From NCBI GenBank assembly GCA_003250135.1, contig QKHF01000214.1, positions 1 through 6,268 on the forward strand: a stretch of 6,268 nt of DNA, in the 5' to 3' direction. The DNA comes from Paracoccaceae bacterium (GTDB lineage: Bacteria; Pseudomonadota; Alphaproteobacteria; Rhodobacterales; Rhodobacteraceae). The notes beneath the pieces were generated by a model that was not told where the DNA came from, ran no database searches, and saw nothing but the letters and a program-made list of their open reading frames with translations. A program made the translations under genes and the position numbers. Below, piece after piece: positions 1 to 6,268 of the stretch (the stretch's first letter is position 1; every line of letters starts with the position of its first letter).

Positions 1-1002
1 GAAATCCTCCGACCATCGCATCGGCGCGTTCATGATCGAATAGCTGGCGCTGATGTCGCCCAAAGCGCTTTCGACGATTGCGACGGCTTGCGGGTCGTTC
101 TCCGTGGCCCTGAAATCCTCCGCATAGCTGACGTCCAGAGTCAGGCCATCTCGCACCGCCAGCTTTTTCGCCAAAGCTTCGCAATCTCGCGCCAGGGCGT
201 CCATCGCGTCATTCCGCGCCGTGCGCAGGGTGACGCGGACCTCTGCCTCGCCGGGCAGAACGCCGTAAGAGGGTTCGCCCATCCGGGCGTGGCAGACGGT
301 GACCAGCCTGAAATCCTCGTCGCCGACGGCGCCATGCGACAGCGCCTGAGTCTCGCGCAGAAAGTCGCTGAGCGCATTAACCGGCGACAGGCCCGTCTCG
401 GGTTGGGAGGAGTGCGCCACGCGGCCAGTGAACCGGATGCATGCGCCGCGAGACGCGCAGGCGAATGGCCCGGGCTTGATCCAGACATGACCCAGCTCCA
501 CGCCCGGCAGGTTGTGCAAGGCGAAGGCGAAATCGGGTCGGATCGACGAGAACCGCGGGTCCGCCAACACGTCTCGCGCGCCGTCGCCCGTCTCCTCCGC
601 CGGCTGGAACAATAACACCGCGCGGCCCGTCGATGGCCGTCGTGCGGACAATCGCTGCGCCACGGCGCACAGGATCGCCATATGGCCGTCATGCCCGCAA
701 AGATGCGCCTTCCCGTCGATCTTGGAACGATGCGGCGCGTCGCTGATTTCCTGAATCGGAAGAGCGTCCAACTCGCAGCGGATCAGTATGGTTTCGCCCG
801 CCTCGGCGCCGTTAAAAACCGCCGCAACGCCGTGCCCGCCCAACCTCGTGATGACCTCGTCCGGGTTCAGGGCCCGCAGGTGATCCGCAATCCGAGTCGC
901 CGTCCTTTCCTCTTGGTTCGAAAGTTCAGGATTGCAGTGCAACTCGCGCCGAAACGCGGTCAGCGCCTCCAACTCCTCGGACGTGAGCGCGGGATAGGTC
1001 AT
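1..1002 (-). CDS. M20D-family metallo-amidohydrolase (hippurate/N-acyl-amino-acid hydrolase-like), C-terminus off the left edge
   Basis: Predicted cytoplasmic dinuclear-metal amidohydrolase that cleaves an N-acyl or aminoacyl amide; the substrate cannot be read from sequence. The visible 334 residues run in one open frame from ATG at 1002 to the window edge. The family is usually about 380-400 residues, so roughly 50 are missing. Seen motifs: RRELHCNPELS (18-28) and ELDALPI (77-83), the usual N-terminal blocks; LCGHDGHMA (101-109) with metal ligands Cys102 and His104; PAEETGDGA (134-142) with the expected catalytic Glu136 and metal ligand Glu137; ALHNLPG (161-167) with His163; GRVAHSSQPETG (193-204), the start of the dimerisation (lid) domain with His197; and SEDF (331-334) at the edge, the block that normally precedes the last metal-ligand histidine. 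Cys rather than Asp as the first ligand is typical of the M20D group (HipO, plant IAA-amidohydrolases). There is no signal peptide. The start lies 6 nt after the glycosyltransferase stop without a strong ribosome site, so translational coupling is likely. Confidence 0.9.
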   Translation of the reverse strand, partial: MTYPALTSEELEALTAFRRELHCNPELSNQEERTATRIADHLRALNPDEVITRLGGHGVAAVFNGAEAGETILIRCELDALPIQEISDAPHRSKIDGKAHLCGHDGHMAILCAVAQRLSARRPSTGRAVLLFQPAEETGDGARDVLADPRFSSIRPDFAFALHNLPGVELGHVWIKPGPFACASRGACIRFTGRVAHSSQPETGLSPVNALSDFLRETQALSHGAVGDEDFRLVTVCHARMGEPSYGVLPGEAEVRVTLRTARNDAMDALARDCEALAKKLAVRDGLTLDVSYAEDFRATENDPQAVAIVESALGDISASYSIMNAPMRWSEDF

Positions 1003-1008
1003 AAGCGG

Positions 1009-2550
1009 TCAGTTGGACTTCATGGTCGCGCCGGTGGCGGCGTCTGGCGCCCATTCGCCGGGATAGCCCTTGAACCCGCGCACTCGCCAGATCTGATAAG
1101 GCTCCGCCCGATTGATGTAGATCTGGTCCTCGCCTTCCTTCAGCAATGAATGCTCGCCGAAGGCCGCCGCGATCTTCGCCCCATCGCCGCCCTGAACAAT
1201 GAGCAGCATGTCGCGGTTGTCCCCAACGCGTAGCGAGGCGACCATCTCATAGTGATTGTTGGCGACGCCATCGGGGTTCCAGACTGCGATCCGCTCGACT
1301 CCGAAGCCGCCGTACCACATGCACTCCGCCAGCCGCCGACGATTGTCCGAGACAAGGGTCTCGACGCCCGTCTCCTCCATCGCCGCAAGGACATGCCCGC
1401 AGAACGCGGCCGCCGGGCGCGACTTCTTGAAGGGGTCATAGCTGCGCTTCATCCCGGCCGCGTCCTCGGCGTAGAGAACCGTGGCGAGCAGGAAAGCAGC
1501 CGTCGCGACAACCCCGATCAGCCCGTGAAGCACCAGCCATCCGCGCCGCTCGAGGTCCAGCAGCCACGCGGCGATCATCAGGGAACCCGCGACATAGGAA
1601 GCCGCGGCCCAGTTGGGATTGGCGCCGCCCATCAGCGCTTTAAGCGCGATAACCGCGATCAGCGGCGCCGTCAGCCACATCAGCAGACGGTAACGCCACT
1701 CATCGGCCCATGTGCTCCGTTTCAAAAACATCAGGAGCAGCGCCCCGAAGGCGACCGGTCCGAACACGCCGAACTGAGCGCCGACAAACTCGGCGAAATC
1801 GCCAGGCTTGAACGGGTTTGCGCCGACGGCGGCGTTCTCGCCCACATGGGTGACGGTGGCGAACTCGTGCATGGCGTTCCAGGCGATATTCGGCGACAGC
1901 ACCACCAGCGCCGCCAACAGCGCGACCAGTGCGCCGTCCAGCCGCATCGGCCCCTGCCGCGAGAACAACGCATAGCCGAGCCCGGTGGCGAAGAACGCGA
2001 CGCCGGTATACTTGCCCAGCATGCCCGCGCCGACCGCCGCGCCGCAGAGCGCCCACCATTTCAGCGAGGGCCGCCCATCCTCCTCAGCCACAAGCGCCCG
2101 GGTCAGCCCGTACAGCGCCAGCGCGAAACCCGCCATCATCACCGGATCGGTGCTCATGATGTTGGAGGAGACGATAACGCCCGGCGCGGCGGTGTAGACC
2201 AGCGCCGCCCAGAAGCCGGTGCGCGCGTCGAACATCCACCGCCCCGTGGCGTAGAGCAGCCAGCCGATCCATGCATGCAGCAGCGGGATGAAGAACCGCA
2301 GGCCAAACTCGGTCTGCCCGAAGATCTCGGTCGAGGCGCGGATCAGCCAGGCGGCCAGCGGCGGCTTGGAGTAGTAGGAGAAATCCAGCGCTTCGCCATA
2401 GGTCCAGTATTGCGCCTCGTCGAAGTGCACCGGGGCGAGGCCGAGCGCGTTGATCACCTCTCGCAGGACGAAGACGCCGATCAGCAGCGTGATGGTCCAG
2501 CGCCGCCAGATCTCATCTCTGATCGCGATCTCGGGCGCTTGGGTGCTCAT
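1009..2550 (-). CDS. Multi-pass membrane glycosyltransferase, GT39/PMT_2 (ArnT-like) superfamily
   Basis: Integral inner-membrane glycosyltransferase of the GT-C fold, expected to take a sugar from a polyprenyl-phosphate donor and add it, on the periplasmic side, to a lipid, glycan or protein. The donor and acceptor are unknown. The 513 residues begin with a short cytoplasmic tail and a first membrane segment (about 18-38). The first periplasmic loop follows, carrying HFDEAQYW (42-49), where Asp44/Glu45 match the catalytic acidic pair of this superfamily, and YYSKPPL (59-65), a conserved loop motif. About ten more hydrophobic segments follow to about residue 361, with STDP (133-136) in the next loop and LGKYTG (178-183) as further family signatures. 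Residues about 362-513 form a soluble, probably periplasmic C-terminal domain with DNRR and MWYGG motifs, as in many ArnT-like proteins. Start ATG at 2550 has a GGAGA ribosome site 5 nt upstream. It is first in a two-gene unit with the downstream amidohydrolase and is transcribed divergently from pepN. It is not ArnT itself on the evidence here. Confidence 0.88.
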   Translation of the reverse strand: MSTQAPEIAIRDEIWRRWTITLLIGVFVLREVINALGLAPVHFDEAQYWTYGEALDFSYYSKPPLAAWLIRASTEIFGQTEFGLRFFIPLLHAWIGWLLYATGRWMFDARTGFWAALVYTAAPGVIVSSNIMSTDPVMMAGFALALYGLTRALVAEEDGRPSLKWWALCGAAVGAGMLGKYTGVAFFATGLGYALFSRQGPMRLDGALVALLAALVVLSPNIAWNAMHEFATVTHVGENAAVGANPFKPGDFAEFVGAQFGVFGPVAFGALLLMFLKRSTWADEWRYRLLMWLTAPLIAVIALKALMGGANPNWAAASYVAGSLMIAAWLLDLERRGWLVLHGLIGVVATAAFLLATVLYAEDAAGMKRSYDPFKKSRPAAAFCGHVLAAMEETGVETLVSDNRRRLAECMWYGGFGVERIAVWNPDGVANNHYEMVASLRVGDNRDMLLIVQGGDGAKIAAAFGEHSLLKEGEDQIYINRAEPYQIWRVRGFKGYPGEWAPDAATGATMKSN

Positions 2551-2555
2551 GCGGG

Positions 2556-2560
2556 TCTCC
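2556..2560 (-). promoter_or_regulatory. Ribosome binding site of the GT39 glycosyltransferase
   Basis: The minus strand reads GGAGA followed by CCCGC and then ATG. The core purine stretch and 5-nt spacing are good for a Shine-Dalgarno site and support ATG at 2550 as the start. Confidence 0.6.
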
Positions 2561-2708
2561 GGCTCTCGGTCGTCGGGTCGGACGGCTGACGATCATCGCC
2601 CTCCCGACCCTTCTCGTCCATCGGGCGCGACGGCGCAAGTCGCCCCAAATGTGGCGTTAATCGCTTTAAGTAGTCCGTTCAAAGGTCTATCTCTGTTCGA
2701 CTTGGGGT

Positions 2709-2713
2709 GAAGG
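2709..2713 (+). promoter_or_regulatory. Ribosome binding site of pepN
   Basis: GAAGG lies 9 nt before the ATG at 2723. It is a moderate Shine-Dalgarno match and supports that start. The GTG at 2707 is in another frame and is not an alternative start for this gene. Confidence 0.5.
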
Positions 2714-2722
2714 CGGACGAAA

Positions 2723-5407
2723 ATGCGCACCGAAGAGCAGGTTGGGAGCAAGGGGCAGACCGTGCGGCTGGCGGACTACCGGCCGCCGAACTGGCTGATC
2801 GACGAGGTTCGCCTGACCTTCGATCTCGACCCGAACGAAACCCATGTGACCGCGCGCCTCGCCGTGCGCCGCAACCCCGCCCGCGCCCATGAAGGGACCG
2901 CCGACTTTTACCTTCATGGCCGGATGCTTACGCTCGTCTCCGCATCCATCGACGGAGAGGCGCTGAACCCCGACGACATCTCGCTGAGCGCCGAGGGATT
3001 GACCATTCCCGCCGGCCGCCTGCCCGGCGACGCCTTCATCTGGGAATGCGAGACGGTGGTGAACCCGGCCGCCAACACGGCTCTGGAAGGGCTCTACCTG
3101 TCCAAAGGCGCGTTCTTCACCCAATGCGAGGCGGAAGGGTTTCGCAAGATCACCTACTACCCCGATCGGCCCGACGTGATGAGCGTGTTCCACGTCCGGA
3201 TTGAGGCGGACAAGGCGGCCTGCCCGGTGCTGCTGTCGAACGGCAATCCGACCGCCAGCGGCGATCTGGAGGGCGGCCGCCACTTCGCCGAATGGGACGA
3301 TCCTTTCGCCAAGCCGTCGTATCTCTTCGCGCTGGTCGCGGGCGATCTTGTCTCCATCGACGACGACTACACCACCGGCTCGGGCCGCGATGTCAGCCTG
3401 CGCGTCTTCGTGCGCAAGGGCGACGAGGGCAAATGCGCCTATGCGATGGACTCCCTCAAGCGCTCCATGCGCTGGGATGAGCAAGCCTATGGCCGGGAAT
3501 ACGACCTAGACCTCTTCATGATCGTCGCCACCGACGATTTCAACATGGGGGCGATGGAGAACAAGGGCCTCAACATCTTCAACTCGAAATACGTGCTGGC
3601 CAGCCCCGAGACGGCCACCGACGCGGATTACGAGGGGATCGAGAGCGTCATCGCCCACGAATATTTCCATAACTGGACCGGCAACCGCATCACCTGCCGC
3701 GACTGGTTTCAGCTGTGCTTGAAAGAGGGGCTGACGGTCTTCCGCGACCAGCAGTTCTCCGAGGATCAGCGCTCAGCCGCCGTGGTCCGCATAGGCGAGG
3801 TCAAGACGCTGCGCGCGCGCCAGTTCCGCGAGGACGCGGGCCCCCTCGCCCATCCCGTACGGCCCGAGCAGTATATCGAGATCAACAACTTCTACACCGC
3901 GACCGTCTATGAAAAGGGCGCCGAGATCATTCGCATGCTGCGGCTATTGATCGGGCCGGAGGCCTATCGGCGCGGCTGCGATCTCTATTTCCACCGCCAT
4001 GACGGAGAAGCCTGCACCATCGAGGATTGGCTGGCCTGTTTCGAGGAGGTCTCGGGCCGCGACCTGAGCCAGTTCAAGCGCTGGTACAGCCAGGCGGGCA
4101 CGCCGCAGGTGAAGGTCAGAGAGAAATACGACTCGAAAACAAGAACTTACACGCTGACGTTCAAGCAGATGACGCCGCCCACGCCGGGCCAGCCCGCCAA
4201 GAACCCGCTGGTGATCCCGATCGCCTTCGGTCTCCTTTCGCAGGACGGCGCGCCGATCTCGCTGGAGGATGAGGCGGAGAACGCCGACCCCTACACGCGC
4301 GTGCTGGAGTTGACCGCCGCCGAGCAGAGTTTCGTCTTCGGGGACGTGGCGGAAGAACCCGTGCCCTCTCTTTTGCGCGGATTCTCGGCCCCGGTGATCC
4401 TGGAGCGTGAGATATCCGATCAGGAGCGCGCCTTCCTGCTCGCCCATGACCCGGACCCCTTCAACCGGTGGGAGGCGGGGCGCGCCTACGCGCTGGACGT
4501 CGCGCTGGCGATGGCGGCCGATATCGGTCGCGGCAACCTGAAGCCGCCCCCAAAAGCCTTCATCGAGGCGATGCGGGCGACGCTGACCCATCCCGACCTG
4601 GACCCCGCCTTCAAGGCGCTGGTGTTCGATCTGCCCTCCGAGGATGAGCTGGCGCGCGAGATGCACGTGCGCGACGGCGCGGCCGATCCGGAAACGATCC
4701 ACGCAGCGCGCGACGTAATGCTGGGCGGATTGGCCGAGGCGTTGTCGAAGGAGTTGCTTGACGCCTATGAGGCGATGGAGGACCGCGGCCCCTACTCGCC
4801 CGACGCGGAGAGCGCCGGGCGGCGGGCGCTCAAGAACCGCGCGCTCGCCTATCTGGCCCGGCTGGAGAACGCCAAGGCCAAGGCGCTGGTGGCGGCTCAG
4901 TTTCACGAGGCGGACAACATGTCCGACTCCCTGCCTGCCCTCGCGGCCCTTGTGCACACGAACGCGCCGACCGCGGAGGCGGCGCTTTCGACCTTCTATC
5001 AGCGCTGGAGCGGCGACTCGCTGGTGATCGACAAATGGCTGGCCGTTCAGGCGACCGCACCCCTGCCGATCACGCTGGTCCGTGTCGACGCGCTGACCCG
5101 GCATGACGCGTTCGACTGGCGCAACCCGAACAAGTTCCGCGCCCTGATCGGCGCCTTCGCCACCGCCAACCCCAGCCGCTTCCACGCCGCGGACGGGTCT
5201 GGCTACGCGTTCTTCACCGACTGGCTGCTGAAGCTGGACCCGGTGAATCCGCAGACCGCCGCGCGGATGGCGGGCGCGTTCGAGACCTGGCGGCGCTATG
5301 ACGCCAAGCGCCAGCGCCTCATCAAGGCGCAGTTGGAACGGATCGCGGGAACTGAAGGTCTTAGCAAGGACACGCGCGAGATCGTCGGCCGGGTGCTGGG
5401 CGATTGA
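2723..5407 (+). CDS. pepN: Aminopeptidase N (M1 family zinc metallopeptidase)
   Basis: Broad-specificity cytosolic aminopeptidase that removes N-terminal residues from peptides in the last steps of protein turnover. The 894 residues are slightly longer than E. coli PepN and full length. Order of domains: N-terminal beta-saddle (about 15-205); thermolysin-like catalytic domain (about 245-460); a small beta-sandwich (DUF3458, about 465-565); and a long C-terminal alpha-helical superhelix to the end. Catalytic features are all present: GAMEN (276-280), whose Glu279 holds the substrate N-terminus; HEYFH (312-316) with zinc ligands His312 and His316 and catalytic Glu313; the third zinc ligand Glu335 exactly 18 residues further in LKEGLT; and the transition-state tyrosine Tyr396 in TVYEKGAE. 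WTGNRITCRDWFQL between the ligands is typical of the bacterial PepN branch. There is no signal peptide. The start ATG is supported by GAAGG 9 nt upstream and by the family-like RLADYRPP opening at residue 16. It appears monocistronic and converges on the SnoaL-like gene. Confidence 0.97.
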   Translation: MRTEEQVGSKGQTVRLADYRPPNWLIDEVRLTFDLDPNETHVTARLAVRRNPARAHEGTADFYLHGRMLTLVSASIDGEALNPDDISLSAEGLTIPAGRLPGDAFIWECETVVNPAANTALEGLYLSKGAFFTQCEAEGFRKITYYPDRPDVMSVFHVRIEADKAACPVLLSNGNPTASGDLEGGRHFAEWDDPFAKPSYLFALVAGDLVSIDDDYTTGSGRDVSLRVFVRKGDEGKCAYAMDSLKRSMRWDEQAYGREYDLDLFMIVATDDFNMGAMENKGLNIFNSKYVLASPETATDADYEGIESVIAHEYFHNWTGNRITCRDWFQLCLKEGLTVFRDQQFSEDQRSAAVVRIGEVKTLRARQFREDAGPLAHPVRPEQYIEINNFYTATVYEKGAEIIRMLRLLIGPEAYRRGCDLYFHRHDGEACTIEDWLACFEEVSGRDLSQFKRWYSQAGTPQVKVREKYDSKTRTYTLTFKQMTPPTPGQPAKNPLVIPIAFGLLSQDGAPISLEDEAENADPYTRVLELTAAEQSFVFGDVAEEPVPSLLRGFSAPVILEREISDQERAFLLAHDPDPFNRWEAGRAYALDVALAMAADIGRGNLKPPPKAFIEAMRATLTHPDLDPAFKALVFDLPSEDELAREMHVRDGAADPETIHAARDVMLGGLAEALSKELLDAYEAMEDRGPYSPDAESAGRRALKNRALAYLARLENAKAKALVAAQFHEADNMSDSLPALAALVHTNAPTAEAALSTFYQRWSGDSLVIDKWLAVQATAPLPITLVRVDALTRHDAFDWRNPNKFRALIGAFATANPSRFHAADGSGYAFFTDWLLKLDPVNPQTAARMAGAFETWRRYDAKRQRLIKAQLERIAGTEGLSKDTREIVGRVLGD

Positions 5408-5417
5408 CGGGCTGCGG

Positions 5418-6176
5418 TCAGAACTTGCCGTTGTCGTTCTTCCACTGATCCCGCGGCGCGATCTTCTCCACCGTGTCCCAATGCTCCACGATCTTGCCGC
5501 CGGCGATGCGGAACAGGTCGTAGAACGCGGAATGGACGCCGTCGAGAAAGCCTTCGCTGATCGACAGCACGAAACTCCCCTCCGCCAGCACACGGTGGAG
5601 CCGATCGCACCGTATGGCCGGGCCGTCGCCCGCCGTCGCCTCCAAGGCGGCTCGAAGCGCCGACAGGCCATCGCCAAAACGCGGGTTATGATCGGCAAAG
5701 CGCGCGTCGTCGATGAAATCGCCTAGCGTCTCCAGCCGTCGCCCGATCAACGCCTCTTCGACGAAGGACCGCGCAATCTCGCGATTGGCTTCCGTCAGGT
5801 CCCGATCGGTCGCCTCGGTCGGTCCATCGACCATGGAGCGGCCCGCCGCGTTCGGCCCCCGCCGCTCCTGAATGTTGTCCCAATGCTCCACAGCCTGGCC
5901 GTCTTCGAACCGGAACACCTCAAACCCGATCTTGCGGCTGGCGAAGTCGTATTCGGTATGGGCGAAGACGAAATCGCCGTCCTCGAAGGCGCGAACGATA
6001 TTGACCTTGGGATTGGTCAGCGACAGGCGCTTGAACAGCGCGGCCAACCCCTCGCTGCCCTCGTGAGTCTGCGGATTGTGCTGGATGTACTTCGCCTCGT
6101 TGACCACGACGACCGAGTCCGGGTCTCCGGTCTCGATGCCTTTCAGCAAAGCGCGGATTTTGTCCTTGTTCCGCAA
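5418..6176 (-). CDS. Tandem SnoaL-like (NTF2-fold) two-domain protein
   Basis: A 252-residue protein of the SnoaL-like polyketide cyclase/NTF2 superfamily, cytoplasmic by lack of a signal peptide. The two halves resemble each other. Half 1 has YIQHNP (30-35), a Gly-rich turn, FEDGDFVFAH (64-73), and VFRFEDGQAVEHWD (87-100). Half 2 has FADHNP (160-165), LAEGSFVLSI (197-206), and LFRIAGGKIVEHWD (221-234). A linker of about 25 residues (105-130) joins them. In SnoaL-like cyclases the pocket acid is a conserved Asp; the Asp100 and Asp234 of EHWD and the His-Asn pairs could serve in both halves. Family members are often labelled predicted aldol-condensation enzymes, but substrate and even catalysis are unproven here. 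The start is TTG at 6176: an in-frame TGA lies four codons upstream, a strong ribosome site precedes it, and the first residues (RNKDKIRALLKGIETGD) fit family N-termini. It follows an unidentified gene by one base. Confidence 0.85.
   Translation of the reverse strand: MRNKDKIRALLKGIETGDPDSVVVVNEAKYIQHNPQTHEGSEGLAALFKRLSLTNPKVNIVRAFEDGDFVFAHTEYDFASRKIGFEVFRFEDGQAVEHWDNIQERRGPNAAGRSMVDGPTEATDRDLTEANREIARSFVEEALIGRRLETLGDFIDDARFADHNPRFGDGLSALRAALEATAGDGPAIRCDRLHRVLAEGSFVLSISEGFLDGVHSAFYDLFRIAGGKIVEHWDTVEKIAPRDQWKNDNGKF
5474..5489 (-). repeat. Copy 1 of a 16-bp direct repeat within the SnoaL-like gene
   Basis: TGTCCCAATGCTCCAC (plus-strand reading) is identical to 5876-5891 and lies 402 bp away, exactly 134 codons. 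It encodes the EHWD motif of the second domain. It reflects the internal domain duplication and is not a mobile or regulatory repeat. Confidence 0.85.
5876..5891 (-). repeat. Copy 2 of the 16-bp direct repeat within the SnoaL-like gene
   Basis: This is the identical 16 bases, encoding the EHWD motif of the first domain. Flanking DNA has diverged although protein similarity continues, so identity is confined to the most conserved motif. Confidence 0.85.
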
Positions 6177-6177
6177 C

Positions 6178-6268
6178 CTAGTACATCACCTTCTTCCTGT
6201 GCTCTGGGTACTCTCGGTCGAACTTCTCGGCGTCCACCGGCTGCGGGGCGTAGAAGGCCAGCATTTCG
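6178..6268 (-). CDS. C-terminal end of an unidentified protein (partial, right edge)
   Basis: The last 29 codons plus TAG of a minus-strand frame that runs in from beyond the window. I do not recognise the gene. The visible end begins EMLAFYAPQPVDAEKFD and finishes EHRKKVMY, with many charged residues in the tail. Two readings are possible. First, the C-terminal strand and tail of a cupin, which often ends with a hydrophobic strand followed by Y-x-P-P. Second, an EthD-like (dimeric alpha-beta barrel) start, which has a similar strand, a Pro-Asp turn and an F-x-x-x-Y-x-x-H helix, and would then be cut short by the TAG. Since this is a C-terminus, the cupin-type reading is slightly more natural, but neither is established. 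The stop codon is separated from the TTG of the SnoaL-like gene by one base, so the two are probably co-transcribed and translationally coupled. Confidence 0.55.
   Translation of the reverse strand, partial: EMLAFYAPQPVDAEKFDREYPEHRKKVMY
6185..6191 (-). promoter_or_regulatory. Ribosome binding site deciding the TTG start of the SnoaL-like gene
   Basis: The minus strand reads AGGTGAT, a seven-base match to the general bacterial anti-Shine-Dalgarno sequence, followed by 8 nt and then TTG at 6176. It lies inside the last codons of the upstream gene. The only nearby ATG (6183-6181 on the complementary reading frame of the upstream gene: Met-Tyr-stop and equivalents) does not open the SnoaL frame, so TTG is the best start. 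Confidence 0.65.

Larger units (their letters stand above)
2551..2722. promoter_or_regulatory. Divergent intergenic region between the glycosyltransferase unit and pepN
   Basis: These 172 bases separate two divergent genes and must contain both sets of start signals unless transcription enters from further away. The right half is distinctly AT-richer than the surrounding coding DNA: 22 of the 50 bases from 2651 to 2700 are G or C. The best minus-strand candidate is a TTGAAC -35-like hexamer (2682-2677) with TTAACG 16 nt downstream, but the -10 match is poor. On the plus strand TTTAAG (2665-2670) with TATCTC 17 nt later is equally weak. No rho-independent terminator, clear operator palindrome or riboswitch-like structure was seen. 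The region is a plausible promoter zone, but individual elements are not resolved. Confidence 0.45.

Noticed and set aside
88..1149. Open frames on both strands within the left kilobase (88-615, 141-692, 512-754, 682-1149).
   Set aside because: All overlap the M20D amidohydrolase frame on the minus strand, which has a full set of ordered motifs but runs off the window edge and so is easily missed.
1252..2589. A 445-codon open frame on the plus strand, antisense to the glycosyltransferase.
   Set aside because: The product is low-complexity, rich in Arg, Gln, His and Pro with no domain, and it mirrors a convincing membrane-protein gene. It is a codon-bias shadow.
2632..2644. Small inverted repeat GGCG-N5-CGCC in the divergent intergenic region.
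   Set aside because: The stem is only 4 bp with no T-tract and no extension of pairing. This is expected by chance in GC-rich DNA.
2677..2698. Two GTTC motifs upstream of pepN resembling an alphaproteobacterial LexA (SOS) box.
   Set aside because: The known box has GTTC-N7-GTTC; here the spacing is 14, and pepN is not an expected SOS gene.
2687..3484. A 265-codon open frame on the minus strand, antisense to the start of pepN.
   Set aside because: It mirrors the PepN N-terminal and early catalytic region and has no domain. It would also place its stop inside the divergent promoter region.
3944..5698. A 584-codon open frame on the minus strand, antisense to pepN and running across the convergent gap into the SnoaL-like gene.
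   Set aside because: It lies opposite a pepN gene with complete catalytic motifs and overlaps the well-supported SnoaL-like frame. Its product is rich in Arg, Gly and Val with no recognisable domain. Long shadow frames are common in GC-rich DNA.

Overview
This 6.3 kb stretch of GC-rich DNA is densely coded and looks like ordinary chromosome from an alphaproteobacterium. The clearest taxonomic hint is the aminopeptidase N, whose opening (RLADYRPPNWLIDEV) I associate with alphaproteobacterial PepN. A marine or caulobacter-like lineage (Caulobacterales, Maricaulales or Parvularculales type) is my guess, from general resemblance only. I see no mobile element, CRISPR array, tRNA or rRNA.

Layout, left to right. 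On the minus strand, positions 2550 down to 1 hold a two-gene unit. First is a membrane glycosyltransferase of the GT39/PMT_2 (ArnT-like) superfamily (1009-2550). Six bases later comes an M20D-type metallo-amidohydrolase (1-1002), whose C-terminus lies beyond the left edge. A 172-bp divergent intergenic region (2551-2722), noticeably AT-richer toward its right half, must carry the start signals for this unit and for the plus-strand pepN gene. pepN (2723-5407) encodes a complete M1 zinc aminopeptidase with all catalytic motifs intact. It converges, with only 10 bp between stop codons, on a minus-strand gene (5418-6176) for a protein made of two SnoaL-like (NTF2-fold) domains. That gene starts at TTG one base after the stop of another minus-strand gene, of which only the last 29 codons are in the window (6178-6268).

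No shared pathway ties the genes together. PepN trims peptides and the M20 enzyme probably removes acyl or aminoacyl groups from small amides. The glycosyltransferase would move a lipid-linked sugar onto an envelope acceptor, and the SnoaL-like protein is a small-molecule enzyme or binding protein of unknown substrate. The points most worth a second look are the in-phase duplication inside the SnoaL-like gene, its TTG start coupled to an unidentified upstream gene, and the tight pairing of a glycosyltransferase with an amidohydrolase. I found no convincing sign of a new biological system.
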